The notes under the pieces: model-generated
Databases searched by the model: none
What the model saw: the letters and a program-made list of their open reading frames with translations, nothing else
Told to the model about the DNA's origin: nothing
Assembly (NCBI GenBank): GCA_026826555.1
Contig: JAKSZT010054566.1
Span: forward strand, 204,736-268,735
Direction of reading: 5' to 3'
Source: Tolypeutes matacus
Lineage: Eukaryota > Chordata > Mammalia > Cingulata > Chlamyphoridae
DNA length: 64,000 nucleotides
Position numbers and translations under genes: made by a program
Shown here: piece after piece, positions 1 through 11,563 of the stretch
Layout: each line of letters starts with the position of its first letter
Position numbering within the stretch: the first letter of the stretch is position 1

Positions 1-2450
1 GTCGACGGAAGGAGGGCATCAGGCACTACAGGCCTCTGCCTTCAGCTTCCCGTCCAGGCCCAGGTCCTGAGCTGCAGTTGGAGTGATGGCTTGGCGAGGA
101 AGGCTGAAGGCCTCTGTCCACCCCTCTCTGGTCCATCCTGGCCACAGAGCTTCCCACGCTGGCCCGGGGACTGTTTCTGCTGAGGACTGCTTCTGTGTCC
201 TCTATGATGGTGGCCAGCATGAGTCCCCTGAGTCCCTGAAGTCTCCTAACCTACACTCCATCTTCCTTCCTCCCCAGGCAGCCATCGCCCCCCTGCTCAT
301 AGAGAGCTCCAGGACCTACAGGATCCCAATACACCTAGACATTCCCCTCTACCCAGTCTTCCCCCCATCCACCAAAAGAGCCCCCAGTCAACTCAGACAC
401 TCCCAGTCCTCGCAGACACCCTCCTCTCTCCACCCTTGTCTACCAGATACCCCCAGTCCAGATGCCTCTGGCCCAGTCAGACACCTCCATCTACCCAGGC
501 ACCCCAGTCTCCCCAGACTCCCCATTGCCCCTTGAGGGCCTCCCCTCACCCCAGCTGTTTTCCCAGCCCCGAGAGGAATATGGCAGGGGTGGGGGAGTGG
601 GGCAGGGGCAGTTTGGGGGCAGAACCAAGTAGGGGTTGGAGGGAGGGGGCTCCAGCCACTCACCGCTGTGGCTCCCCCGGCTGAACAGAGGAGGTTCTGG
701 GAGAAATCCGGGGCTGCTAAGCTGGAGACCTGCCTTTATCCGCAGCTGCCACGCCCTGAGCAAACCCGGGCAGGTAGAGAACAAGTCAGACTCCCTAAGG
801 CTGGGGGCTCCCCCACCCCATTCCTGCTCTTAAAGGGACAGATCCAGCTCCACCCTCTCCCCAGCCCTGAGCAGCAGGGAGCTTCCCTGGGGTCTCCAAG
901 GACACTGCAGCCTCAGGTAAGGTGGAAGATGGCTAGGACTTGGCCCCTCACATTAGGGAGGAGGGGTTCTTCCATCTCCTGCCCCCCCAGAAAAGGAGCT
1001 TGGAGGGAGAGTTTCTATAGGGCGGAGGCAGTGGGGGGAGGCAGTGCACTGGAGTAACAGCCTAACTTCTATTTAAACTGGGTGTTTGGCTTGGGGGCAG
1101 GGCTGCTGCGGATCATGAGGGATCTAAAATCCCTGTCCAGGTCATGTCTTATTGTTGGCACAGTTTGAGGGTCTGCAGAAGATGCTGGTATGACCAAGGT
1201 CATGAGGAAAGGGGGAGGGGAGATGTGGAGAAGCTGCTGGAACAGAGGGTCGGCTTAGGAGGGAGGCTGTCAGACCTTTGGCCTGGCTGTAGCCCCCACC
1301 CCGCTCTAGGGAGCCTGAAGACTGGCTCCCAAGCCACAGGCCACCATTTCCCAGCCAGGTTCTTCCCAGGGGTGCTGGAAGCTGGATCCATGGAGTGGGC
1401 GGTGGGCAGGGGGCTACCTCCTTCTCCAGAGAAGGCCCCCTGCACTGTGCAAGGCTCACTCCCTGACCCCCACCCCCTCTCCTGGAGGCATTCCTTCCGG
1501 CTGGGATCTGTGTAGGCTTTCGTGTGGCCCTGTTGGGGTGCCCCCTCCCCCCAATTCCGCCTTCTTAGACAGAAGGACTTTTGTCTGGGGACTGGACGGA
1601 GAACAAGGCGCCTTTGAGTGGCTGGCGGAGGATTGGGGTCACGGGGAGGGGCAGGGCCAGGAAAGGGGTGGCTCTGTGCTGGCCACCAGCTGGACTCCAG
1701 GCGACCCCCAACACATCATGGGGGTGGGGAGGAGGGCTACAGGAGCCAGGCCAGGGAGAGGGTCCTACCGGGAATGGGGTGCAAGACAGGGAGAAGAGAT
1801 CCAGGGTCAAGGCTCCATTAGGAACTGGTCTGCTGGGGATAGAGAGAAAGGACCCCCCCCCCTTTCCCCCACTTCCCAGCAGGGTGGGGCATGGCACAGG
1901 GCATGCTCATCCAGCCACAAGCTTTCTGTATGTGGTTCCCTTGGGTGATTTCTCAATCCCAGGCCCTAGACCAGGACAAGGCTGCCCCCTCCCACCCACC
2001 CCCGGACAAACACACACACATTACTGAGGAAGGGCCAATTCCTACTGGGAGGGGAAAAGGCACTGAGGGTGGGGCAGGCTCAAAGTGGGAAAGGGGAGGC
2101 ACAGGAGGAGACAGAGGAAGTGGGGTGGGAAAGCTCCAAGGGGGTCTTTGTGTAAGGGCAGATAGCATCTCTCACCCAGACTTTTCAATGTCCCTGGGAA
2201 GACCCCCTTGGTGGTCTTGGGAGTGGCATGGCTTTGCCCTCTGCTGGGAATTCCAGGAACTGCAGCAGTCAGAAGGGGTGTGTGATGGGGAAGGAAGGGG
2301 GACGCTGTGTGTCCTTCACTTATGCCGGTCTGCAAACTCAGATGCCGAAGGGACCAGGCAGGAATCATAAATGAGTGAAGCAGGACAGTGTGAGGCATGG
2401 TGGCAACTGAGCAAGCTGGGATGCCATCGTTCTTTTTATGTCCTGATTTT
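1..2450. other. intergenic sequence, no gene recognised
   Basis: This GC-rich stretch gives only overlapping open frames of low complexity, rich in Pro, Ser and Gly, and none resembles a protein family I know. At 830-917 there is an exon-like segment on the plus strand followed by GTAAGG, but no open frame or known protein supports it. The segment lies downstream of the decayed VWD gene. In human the next gene after HPN is FXYD3, and I looked for its FXYD-motif exon without finding it. Confidence 0.5.
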
Positions 2451-2454
2451 TATG

Positions 2455-2620
2455 GCATGCATGTATATATATATGATTTTATGGCATATGTATGATTATA
2501 TATTTATGGAATATATAGGACTTTATAGCATAGATATAGATATAGAGATGATATGGATATAGAGATAATATATGGAGATGGAGATGGAGATAGACATAGA
2601 TATAGAGACTGGCAATAAAA
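2455..2620. repeat. AT-rich simple repeat
   Basis: Imperfect runs of TATATGAT, then GATATAGATATAGAGAT and GGAGATGGAGAT. This is low-complexity sequence, and the short frames through it (Met-Tyr-Ile rich) are not genes. Confidence 0.8.
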
Positions 2621-4765
2621 ATTATTTGACATATTTTCCCCTCATTTTGTTTTTGAAATCATTTGGCTCTGAAGAACCTGTTGAAGTTACCATTGGCTGT
2701 GATTTCTCAGCATTCTGTGAATTCTTGCAAGATAAGAAAACTCAAACCTAGAGAGTTTCCAAACATGGCAAAGTCTGCAGGAATGCCAAATTAAAACGCA
2801 AAATTAAGGCCCGGAGGGTATTTTGTAGTCGTTGATTCAAACTTTTATTGATTTGGGTTTTGCCATTTGATTTTGATTTGGGGGGTTCAATCATTTTACG
2901 ATTCCTTTTTTTTTTTTTTTAAGGCTGTCAGTGTTTCTGCAGTTCCCCGGCACGTTTGTAGGGGGTGTGGGAGCCAGAGGCATCCCCCACACGAGGGGGG
3001 CCCTGCCTTCCCAGGTAGAGGCTGAGAGGGCAGACTGGCAGGCCGGTGAGGTGTGGTCGCAGCTGTGCTCCTAGCTCCCATTTCCAAGGCAAGATGGGGA
3101 CAGAGAGACTGCGGACAGGTGAACGTGGCCTCCTGGGTCTCTGTGGAGCTGCTCCCAGCAGCCCCAGGATTCAGCACCTGCAAGGAGAAGAGTGGGAGCT
3201 GGCAGGGGGCCCAGTCTGGGCCCTGACTTGCCATCTTGGAGCAGGGGGGCTGTGGCATGTTGCTGTCCGCCCAGCTTCCAGGAGCCACATGAAGTCGAGG
3301 AGCAGGCCTTGCAGGAGCTGGAGAGGTGAGGGTGGGGCTGGGAGCTGTGCTGCAAAGGGTGGCAGGTGGGCATGGGGGACCAGATTTCCTTACCCCTTTT
3401 GGGGGTAGGGGGAGACAGATGAACAGGGCAGTACTCAGGCTGATAGATGGTAGTCTCGGCTGTGACCTGAAATTACAGGGAGGCAGGAAGGGGCAGACCA
3501 GATAGCTGGGCTCTAGGATGGGGAGTGGGAGCTCAAATGGGGGGACCTTGCAGCCTCCTCTTAGGCTGCCTCAATCCCTAAGACAAGGATCTCAGAGTGG
3601 CGGCCCCAGGGCTGGATCCCACCACCGCATGTTTCCTCTGGTTCACAAAGTGTTGCACAAATTAATAGTTGCGGACGTTTAAACAGCAGGAAATTTCAAT
3701 GTAACAAGCTGCATTTCCAGCTTCTCTAGACAGATCTGTCCTCACTGGGCCCATAGTCCCACTTGGCAGTAATTTTTGGAGCGACAGGTCTGTCTCCCTT
3801 GGGTGACCCAGGCCCTAACTTCCCCCAGCTTGAGGCTTCATTGGAGGGGTGAGGGAGAAGGAGACTCCCAAGTTACTCTGGCCTCAGGCTTGCTCCGACC
3901 TCCCATCTCAGACCACCTTCTGCCTGCATGAGCCCATTACAGCCTCAGCCTTGGAAAGAGGCCTGATTCCATGGGGAGGGTCTGTGCAGAGAGGTGTGGG
4001 GTGGAGGGGGCGGTTGGAGGGGCCTGGGCCTGCTGCCATGGCCGGCTGGGGGCTCAAGGGTGCAAAGGGCAGCGGGAGGAACCCCTGCCTGTCACAGCCT
4101 TCTGAGGACGCCACTGGCCACTGCTGACCCCTTCCATCTCCCCTCCCCCCATGCTGCCCCTCACTTACCCCACGTGGGCCTCCTCACTCTGCCTCAGACA
4201 CCCCAAGCTAGTTCCCACCTCCTAGCGCCAGCTGCTCCCGCTGCTTGGAACTCTCTCAGCTTCTCCCGTGGAGAAACAACCAGATCATGTTACTGGATTT
4301 CCCACAGAGCCCCCCTCAAAACTGGAAATCATCCCTGGTGCTTATTTGTCTCCTTCCTCTCACTGGGCATCCTCTACCTGCGAACCACCTGGGCGGGGTC
4401 CGTTCTCAGCAGGGCCCCCATCCCTGACACGGGGCCTCCAGGAAGGCACCTGGGAGTGACTGCTGGATTCTGGGATGGTCATGGGCACAGGGTCTGGTAT
4501 CCTGGCCACACCACCTGTGCCTGCTCTCTAGCTCAATCTGCCTGGTCTCTAGGAGACTTCAGGGATGCGCTGGGGTGTGGTTTATGCAGGAAAGATTCCC
4601 CAGGCCAGTGAGAGAGGCTGAGCCTTCCCGCCGCTGAGCTGAAGTAGCTTGATGAACACAAGGTCAGGTTCTGTGATTCCCCTCCCAAAAAAGTCAGTCA
4701 ACTGACCACGGCAGAGAAGACTGAGTCTTCTGAAAACACCTGGGCAAACGATGCAAGAAACTCAG
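2621..4765. other. unique intergenic sequence, no gene recognised
   Basis: Contains a T run at 2907-2921 and otherwise unique sequence. Frames on both strands at 3.0-3.4 kb are open for about 100-130 codons but show no domain, no cysteine pattern of the neighbouring VWD modules, and no flanking splice sites that keep phase. Confidence 0.45.
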
Positions 4766-4769
4766 AAAA

Positions 4770-4925
4770 AAAAACACACATATAAATTTATGGACAAAGA
4801 GATAAAGTAAATGAGGCAAAGTTTTAAGAGTAGGGACATCTCCATGAAGGATATTTGGCCTCATTGTACTATTTGTGTAACTCTTCTGCAGTTAAAAATA
4901 TTTTCAAAATACAAGTTGAGGAAAA
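4770..4925 (+). mobile_element. LINE 3' end fragment (L1/HAL1 type)
   Basis: The segment carries the typical LINE tail wording: a long A/T-rich stretch, ACTATTTGTGTAACTCTTCTG, then TTCAAAATA close to an A-rich end. Only the 3' portion is present. Boundaries are approximate. Confidence 0.5.
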
Positions 4926-5129
4926 CCAATAAATTTTTTTTTTTGAATGAAAGTTAAAATAATAAATCACAAGATGAAAAACAACAGAAAAACAAAACAA
5001 AACAGGGAGGGAAAGTAATTTTAGAATTGGATAATCTAAAAAAGTTAGATAAACAGGACTTAATAAAATTTAGGAAATTAAATATGATTGTGTATATTAT
5101 GTATATATAAAAATAAATATTATACATCT

Positions 5130-5680
5130 TTTTTTTTCCTTTTCGTTAAAAGTCTGCACCCTTTTTTGCCCTCCTTTTCCTTTCTCCTGGGTCAGTTCAG
5201 GGTCGTTGAGCCCTCCGTGCCCAGCCCTGTGCCTTCCTGGCTGTGAGCAACTTAGCTCCTTGCTGTCAGCCACAGCCTTGTGGGGTACCCGAGGCTCTGA
5301 GGCTGGTGCTACGGCTGGCAGGCTCCTGCCTGGCTGCAGAGGTGCAGAGATGAGTCTGCAGTTATCAGAGCCTGGCTGGCACCCATGGCCAAGGGGTGGC
5401 ACCGACCCAGCAGCTCAGCGTCACCCCTTCCCTCTGCAATTCAGCATCCAAGAGGTTGGTACCACACCCAGCGAGAGCCAGCCACACACCCCCTGCACTA
5501 CTCCTGCCGATGAGATTGGCAGAGGCAGCTACAGGACTTAGTGCCTGCCAGACACACATTATCTGCCCACCGGAGGGCCCTGTGGCAGACAGGAAACATG
5601 TCACTTAGCTGCAGTAAGGGTCAGGCAGAGCTGGGATTCCAACCCAGGTCGTCCGGCTCCACAGTGCATGTGGTGCAGAG
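5130..5680. other. unique intergenic sequence, no gene recognised
   Basis: Open frames on both strands at 5.1-5.6 kb overlap each other and have no recognisable domain. No coding call is supported. Confidence 0.4.
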
Positions 5681-5681
5681 T

Positions 5682-5696
5682 CCCCCCCCCCCCCCC
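5682..5696 (+). repeat. C homopolymer (15 nt)
   Basis: Uninterrupted run of cytosines. Such tracts vary in length and are prone to sequencing error. Confidence 0.9.
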
Positions 5697-5704
5697 TGCA
5701 AAGG

Positions 5705-6125
5705 GCACGTTCAGGTCCCAACCCCTGGTCCTGTGGGCGTGGCCCATTGTAAATAGGATCTCTTGAAGATGCTACTTCAGTTGAGGTGGGGCCCGACTGA
5801 GTGAGGTTGGACTTTAATCCGGATTACTTTGTAAGCAGAATGAAATTCAAACAGAGAAAAAGAGAAGCCATAGGGAGCAGCCAGAAGCTGGAAGTCAACA
5901 GAAGCCAGAAGAGAAAAGGAGTAGATGCCACTGTGTGCATTGCCATGGGCTGGAAAAGCCAAGGAACCCCACAGATTGCTGGCTAGCCAGAAGCTACCCA
6001 GCCTGGGGGGAAGCAAGCCTTCTAGCCTGTGATCCTGTGAGCCTTCCCAGTGTATGGTATTTGTTTTAGCAGCCGCGAAACCAAAATGGTGACAAAAGGA
6101 CGACAGGATCCCATATAACTTTGAG
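5705..6125 (+). mobile_element. probable old LTR-type interspersed repeat
   Basis: The wording (GGCCCATTGTAAATAGGA, TTGAAGATG, TAATCCGGATTACT, then purine-rich AGAGAAAAAGAGAAGCC) resembles mammalian MaLR-like LTRs that begin with CCTAAT-type and GAAGATGTTA-type blocks. No target duplication was identified, so family and ends are uncertain. Confidence 0.4.
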
Positions 6126-6836
6126 GGTCCCAAAAACAGTCATCAGGATTAGACAAGAAAATAAGACCCTAGAGCATATTTCCAGAACCTGACCACTTCT
6201 CCCTCTTCACTGCCCCTGCCCTGATCCAGCCTCCAGCCTCCCCCTCAGAACCATCTCAGCAGCCTCTCCCTGGTCTCCCTGCTCCGTTCCCTTCTCCGCA
6301 TGCAGCCAGCGGAGCCTCTGAGCATGTGGGTCAGATTAGGGCCCTCCCGGCTGAGCCCTCCCCTGGCTGCCCCTCACTCCAAGTAAAAGTCAATACCCTC
6401 ACCACGGTGCATGCCCCGCCTCCATCTGGCCCCCTCTCTGACCCCCCCCCCTCAACTCCTCACTCACTGCCCTCCCCACTGGTCCTCCAATACCCCGGGC
6501 AGCGGCCCAGCTGCCGGGGCTGTGCAATTGCTGCTCCCCCAGATGTGTACAGAGGCCTTCCCTCACCTTCCTTCCCCAGGCTTTGCTCAAACATCCTCTT
6601 CTCAATGAGGTTTTCCTTGGTCACTCCACTTGGCATCTTCCACCTGGAAACCCTCCCCACTCTCTCCTTTGTTTCTTTCTGTAGCGCACACAGGCGTCCT
6701 GACAGACTATTTAATTATCCATTTATTGGTGATCTTTATTATCTCTCTCCCCTTTGAAATGACTATTCCATTCCCAGCGGTTTTCCCAGCAGCTAGCATA
6801 GCATCTGGAACATGGTAGGTGCTCAGGAAATATTTG

Positions 6837-6866
6837 TTGAATGAATGAATGAATGAATGAATGAAT
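6837..6866 (+). repeat. (ATGA)n microsatellite
   Basis: About seven head-to-tail copies of a 4-bp unit. Confidence 0.9.
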
Positions 6867-6974
6867 GCCATTCTTGAAGGTTGCCATTTCCCAGGCTCCA
6901 TCATTGATGCATCAGGCACCCAATTCTCCTTAAGTCGACTGCAGCTTTGGGGTGCAAAGAGGCCCACAGGTGGG

Positions 6975-7160
6975 TAGTAACTCAGAGCCAGACTGCCTGG
7001 GTTCAAATCCTAACTCCACCCTTTCCTCACTGTGTGACTTCAGGCAAGCAAATCTCCCTGGCTGGGCCTCAGTTTCCCCATCTGCATAAGGGGATAAGAA
7101 TAACCTTCACCCTGCAGGGATGCCCTTTGGATTCAATGGAGTTGTTGTGTGGGATGCTGA
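6975..7160 (+). mobile_element. MIR SINE, sense
   Basis: Shows the MIR core in order: GCCTGGGTTCAAATCC, then CTGTGTGACTTCAGGCAAG, then CCTCAGTTTCCCCATCTG. Confidence 0.8.
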
Positions 7161-8064
7161 CAGCATGACTAATTCTGAAAGCTGGTCCTTTCCTGGAAGG
7201 GGGTAGGGTGGGAGGGGCATGTCTGTGTTTTCCCATAGAAACACAATGGAACTCTTGTGGGCAGGGACCCTCAGGCGTGGAAAACACATCTACCCCTGTG
7301 GGTTCCAGACAAAAGTTTCAGGTCTCAGAGGGGAGGTTTTCTAGGGCATTTACATTATTTGAAGATCCTTGAAGCAGGAAATACTGGTTTGGAGAATCTG
7401 AGGATTTGGGGGTGGGCTCCCATTCTACCCTCTGGTGATGATGGAGATAACAATGGTGAGAAGCAGTTTCAAGGGGTGGAGAGACAGCTCCCACCTCCAG
7501 CTCCTGGGGAAGGAACCAAAGGGCAGAAGACACTCTCTGGCCAAAGTGATTAGTTCAGTGAGGTCCAATCAGAGTAAAGCACTCAGTAGTTGGGGTCAGA
7601 GATTTGGGTCTAGCTCTGGACAGAGGAAAATGCACATTTGAGGCTTGGAAGCTCTACGGTCCTTTTGCCACCACAAGAAAAGTCAGGCTGAAGACAAAGT
7701 TAACACTACAGAGGATCACATACCAAGAGAAATTCTGAGAAAGAGAGGGTGCCCTGATAAAACCATGTCTGATCTCCCTCTGGAATCTTCCATTATGTAA
7801 TATGAAAATTTGACTGGTACTGTGTCAGTTTTAATGATATTTTCTATTATTTATAACCAAAAACAACCAATTGGCACACAGAGTAATCCTGTGGACCCAG
7901 AATCACTGTACTTGCCCTGGGATATTTCATATGACTTTTATTTTGTTGAAACCAATGCATTTTCTTTTAGCTTAAATCAGTTCAAGAATCTCTACAGGCC
8001 GATGAGTACTTACTTTAGTCAAATCAAGGCTCTTTCTCTGGAGACAAATCTGGGTCCCATTAAC

Positions 8065-8616
8065 CTGGATGGACATCTCTGAGCTGGTTACAATGGGGCT
8101 GCTGGCCCTGTTCTCCTTCCCAAGCTCCACCCTGAAGAAGGGCAACGAGCCAAAGGAGCCACTGGATTTGGCAAAGACGGACGCACAGGTGCCTGGGAAC
8201 TCAACAGTCCTCCCTTCGAAAGTGGTGATGTGTGAGTGTCCGGATGCCTGGCAGGTGCCAAGGGTGAGCAGGTGGCACCTGAAGACACCCCTCAGGGTCC
8301 CACATCCCTGCCCAGGCCCGCAGGAGAAGGTGGAGCAGTGCACGGCATGGATGGAAGCCTCACGGCTACAGAATTGCTCGCACTGTTTCCCAGCCCAGAT
8401 GGCTTCCCCGGCCAGGTGGTACCTGCTCACCAGGGAGCAGCCCAGCCACACTGGGTGAGGGGCACCCAGTCAGTGCCACTGAGCATGAAGCCCGTGTTGC
8501 ACTGGCAGCCCTCTTGGCACGGCATCGGGCAGCTGTCGGGCAAAGTAGGCTCGGCACAGGAGCTGGGGCAGGAGGAGCCGCAGAGCTCGTAGTGGCTGTG
8601 GAGAGGGTAGCCAGCT
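8065..8616 (-). pseudogene. VWD-gene exon: TIL + VWC-like + VWD first half (distal duplicate)
   Basis: Acceptor TTCTTCCAG and donor CAG|GTTAAT frame this exon. One frame gives a TIL domain (HSHYELCGSSCPSSC, then CQEGCQCNTGF). Another gives SCGPGQGC and a degenerate VWD start (GHSHITTFEGRTVEFPGTC). A 1-bp loss near the start and a 5-bp gain near 8448-8455 separate the frames. The exon is closely similar to 29415-29945, in the mid-80s percent identity by eye. Confidence 0.8.
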
Positions 8617-8770
8617 CTGGAAGAAGACAGATGGGGGTTATAACAAGCCAAGCATTGCTATTCCAGAGCATTTCCAACCAGAGAAGGACCAAGGGAGCAG
8701 AGGGAGGACTCGGGGGCCAAGGGCAGATCATTAGGGCAAAGGGGAGAAAGTGGAGGCATCATCAGGGGGT

Positions 8771-8950
8771 AGAGTGATGATGGTGGTGGTGGTGGTGGTG
8801 GTGGTAGCAGTGATGGTGGTGATGGTGAAGATAGTGAAGATGGTGGTGATGATGGTGATGATGATGGAGATGATGGTCATGATAATGGTGGAGATGGTGA
8901 TAGTGGTGATAGAGATAGTGATGATGGAGATAATGATGGCGATGATGGTC
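8771..8950 (+). repeat. imperfect (GATGGT/GATGAT)n microsatellite
   Basis: Trinucleotide-based array of GAT, GGT and GAA units. It creates a Met-Val-rich open frame of 67 codons on the plus strand, which is a repeat artefact. It lies just upstream of the distal TIL/VWD exon, in what would be an intron. Confidence 0.9.
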
Positions 8951-9027
8951 TGAGAGAATATTTCCTGAGCACTGACTATATGCCAGGTCCTGCTCTATGC
9001 TTCTTCTAGGTATTCTCTCTTATAATT

Positions 9028-9118
9028 CTTTTTTTTTTTTCAATAGAAGGCATCAGGGATTGAACCCAAGACCTCGTACTTGTAAAACAGGTGCTTGATC
9101 ACTGAGCTACACGCACTC
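9028..9118 (-). mobile_element. short tRNA-derived SINE (DAS monomer type)
   Basis: On the minus strand an A-box-like TAGCTCAGTG and a B-box-like GGTTCAATCCC are followed by an A tail, seen as T's at 9030-9040 on the plus strand. This matches the short monomeric armadillo SINE pattern. Confidence 0.7.
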
Positions 9119-9234
9119 TTCTCTTCTAATTCTTGATATTTTTTTTTGAACTTACTGAAGAAAACTGAGTTAGCCAGAAACCGTGAAAGGTCATCATCAT
9201 CTTATTGATGAAAGGAACTAATTATAATTGTGCA

Positions 9235-9425
9235 GTTCCTAGGAGCTTGCTTTTCACATGCCATCTCAATTTATCTCTCACAGCAACCCATAAGATATGG
9301 GCTTTCATTACCCCTTTCTTTTATAGAGGAGGGAACTGAGGCCCAGAGAGGTTAAGTGACTTGCCTGATGTCACACATCTACTGAGTGATGGTGCTAGGG
9401 TTGGAAATGAGGCCACTGGGCTCCA
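9235..9425 (-). mobile_element. MIR SINE, antisense
   Basis: Reads as a reverse MIR: the reverse of the lineage-typical tail, then GAACTGAGGCCCAGAGAGG and GTTAAGTGACTTGCC. Confidence 0.75.
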
Positions 9426-9769
9426 TTGAACCCACATTCCCACTTGTCAGGAATCATCTGGGATGAGTAGTGCCAACCCCTGTAGGTGTGCCCACCCCCA
9501 TATTCACCCAGCCTCCACCAGTCCACTTCACCCATTTACCTTCCTGGAACCACAGGGTTGGGTTTCTGAACCCTGGAATTGTGGCAAAAAATTGTTTGGT
9601 AGGGCATGGTAATTACATGCACTCCAGGATCCCAAAGCATAAAAAGAGGTAAAGGGCAGTAGACAGGGGGTTGGAAGAGTAGGCAAGTCCATCCTCATGA
9701 GGGCACCCATGCTGGGCTAAAGAGTTTGCACTTTATCCAAAGGTCAGAGGGGAGCCATAGCATCAGGTA

Positions 9770-9905
9770 TCTTGCTGACTCTCTGAGTGACCTTGTACAA
9801 GTAACAACTTCCCTGTGCCTCTGTGTCTTCATCTGTAAAATGGAGTTAATAATGGCACTGGCCTTGGCAGGTTATTACAGGGATGCAATGAGCTGATACC
9901 TTCGT
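9770..9905 (+). mobile_element. MIR SINE, sense
   Basis: GACCTTGTACAAGTAACAAC, CCTCTGTGTCTTCATCTGTAAAATGG-type wording and the following AATAATGG block are MIR core. Confidence 0.65.
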
Positions 9906-10350
9906 CAGAGTCATCTACAGGTCACTAAATGCCCACGTGCTTCCCCCCTTTCCCAACCACTCTTGCAGATAGGTAGAACCATGACTAGTGAAGGATTGAA
10001 GAGCAGGGTGCACATGTTGCACCATCATGGGATGCCATTGGCCTTGAATGGTGCTCTAGAGAATGCTGTAGAATTTAATGGAGAGAGAAATAACCCTTGG
10101 GCATGTTGGGCCATGGAGAATTTGGGTTAGTTTGTTACTGCAGCATAGCCCAGACTATCCTGACTCTATAGCATTCAGCCAATGTCATCCATCATTATTG
10201 TTGAAAGTTTTAAGCAGGGGATAGTTAGCCGAGAAGGGGTTCAGTGGCACAGCTTGGGTGGCACTGACCTTGGAGGACATCCTAGAGGTAGCATTGGGCT
10301 AGCTGGAGGATCAGGCTGAGAAAGACTCTTCCCTAGAAACACTCACTCAC

Positions 10351-10866
10351 CACAGGCCATGAGATGTCTCCAAGGCTACACTGTGAGGCCACGTCACTGG
10401 CATTCCTGGGTATAGCTTCCCAGCATGGCACACAAAGTCTCCTGTGATCCCCTCATGGCACAGAGGTCATGGACTGCAGTTCTCCATGCGGATCCAAGCC
10501 TCTGTGTCTTCACTGCAGGCCTGGTAATGCCCATGATGGGCACCCAATATTCTGCAGAAGGCCCAATATAGGGCTATCTTGCCTGGTGGGTAGAGGGATG
10601 ACGCCCATGATTGAGCCATGGGCACTGGGGAGCCACGTGCTGTTGGAGCCACTGAAGTCAGTATGAGAGTCCCCACTGAAGTCCGCACCCAGGCCACAGA
10701 GGGTGCTAGCATAGGTCTGAGGCACTGTTACCCAGAGGGCACAGGATTTGTGAAAGGTCATGGAGAGGCCAGAGGCCACCTGGACTGTGATGGCTGAGGA
10801 TGTTGAGAAGGCTTAGAGTGCACCCCCAGCCAAGGCAAAGGGCAGGTAGGCCTGGGACCTGTTCAC
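10351..10866 (-). pseudogene. VWD-gene exon: VWD second half + C8 (distal duplicate)
   Basis: The exon begins after GTTCCAG with VNRSQAYLPF, the usual start of a VWD second half. An in-frame TAA follows at 10813-10815 (codon 18). The frame then continues open into TLCGLGADFSGDSHTDFSG, a weakened form of the CGLCGNFNGDPxDDF signature that has lost the GN. The C8 remnant toward 10351 matches the tail of 34802-35302 and ends at a clean GTGAG donor. Its partner first-half exon would be at 17829-18385. Confidence 0.8.
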
Positions 10867-11550
10867 CTGGAACACAGACAAGGCCTGTGTCAGGTGGCCC
10901 TGCCTGGATACCAGCCTCTCCCAGGGCCCTGCTTCTGCTTCTGTGATCAACTCTCACACGGCATCCAATGAGTCCTTTAACATCAAGTAGAAGCCTGTCC
11001 CTCTCCTGCTCAAAACTCTTTCATGGTTCCCTAGTATACTAGTGTACTCTCCTGCTTAAAACTCTTTCATGGTTCTTAGTAAACTCCTCACCATGCCCTG
11101 TGTGGCCCCATAAAACTGGTCTCCATCTCTTCTCTGTCCTCATCTCCTTCCATTCATCCCCTTGCTCACTTGCTTACCCTTCTCCAGCTACATGGCTTCT
11201 TGCTGTTCCTCCAATACAACAGACACTGTTCTTAGCTGCAGAGCTTTGCACTGGCTGTTCCCTCTCCTTAGATACTCTTCCTTCATATCTGTAGGATTCC
11301 CTTTCTCGCCTCTGCCAGGTCTCTGTTCAAATGCTTCCCTGCCCTCTCTGTCTAAAATTTATTTTTCCCCAGAACAAAATTTATGACTTTCTGATATACT
11401 GTAAATTTACATATGTATTGGTTTATTGTCTTCCTCCCAGGAGATTTTGTCTATTTTTTGACAAAAAGTCCACCCTTGGAGGACTACTTATTCTATCAAA
11501 AGGAAGATAGACAATTAACAAAAAAGCGATCAAAAGAAAAGATAATTTAA

Positions 11551-11563
11551 GATACTGACAAAT
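11551..11563 (+). repeat. target-site duplication, left copy (HAL1-like element)
   Basis: GATACTGACAAAT here is matched by GATACCGACAAAT at 16387-16399 (12 of 13), bracketing the LINE insertion. Confidence 0.75.

Noticed and set aside
830..960. Exon-like segment followed by GTAAGG on the plus strand
   Set aside because: No open frame, no homology and no second exon; chance donor sites are common in GC-rich DNA.
2896..3408. Overlapping frames of 90-130 codons on both strands
   Set aside because: Both are low-complexity, lack any domain and lack the cysteine spacing of VWD, C8 or TIL modules.
8750..8953. Plus-strand open frame rich in Met and Val
   Set aside because: It is the translation of a GAT/GGT microsatellite and has no start context or homology.
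9028..9118. Possible tRNA gene on the minus strand (A- and B-box motifs)
   Set aside because: It has an A tail, no complete cloverleaf that I could pair, and matches the pattern of a tRNA-derived SINE.
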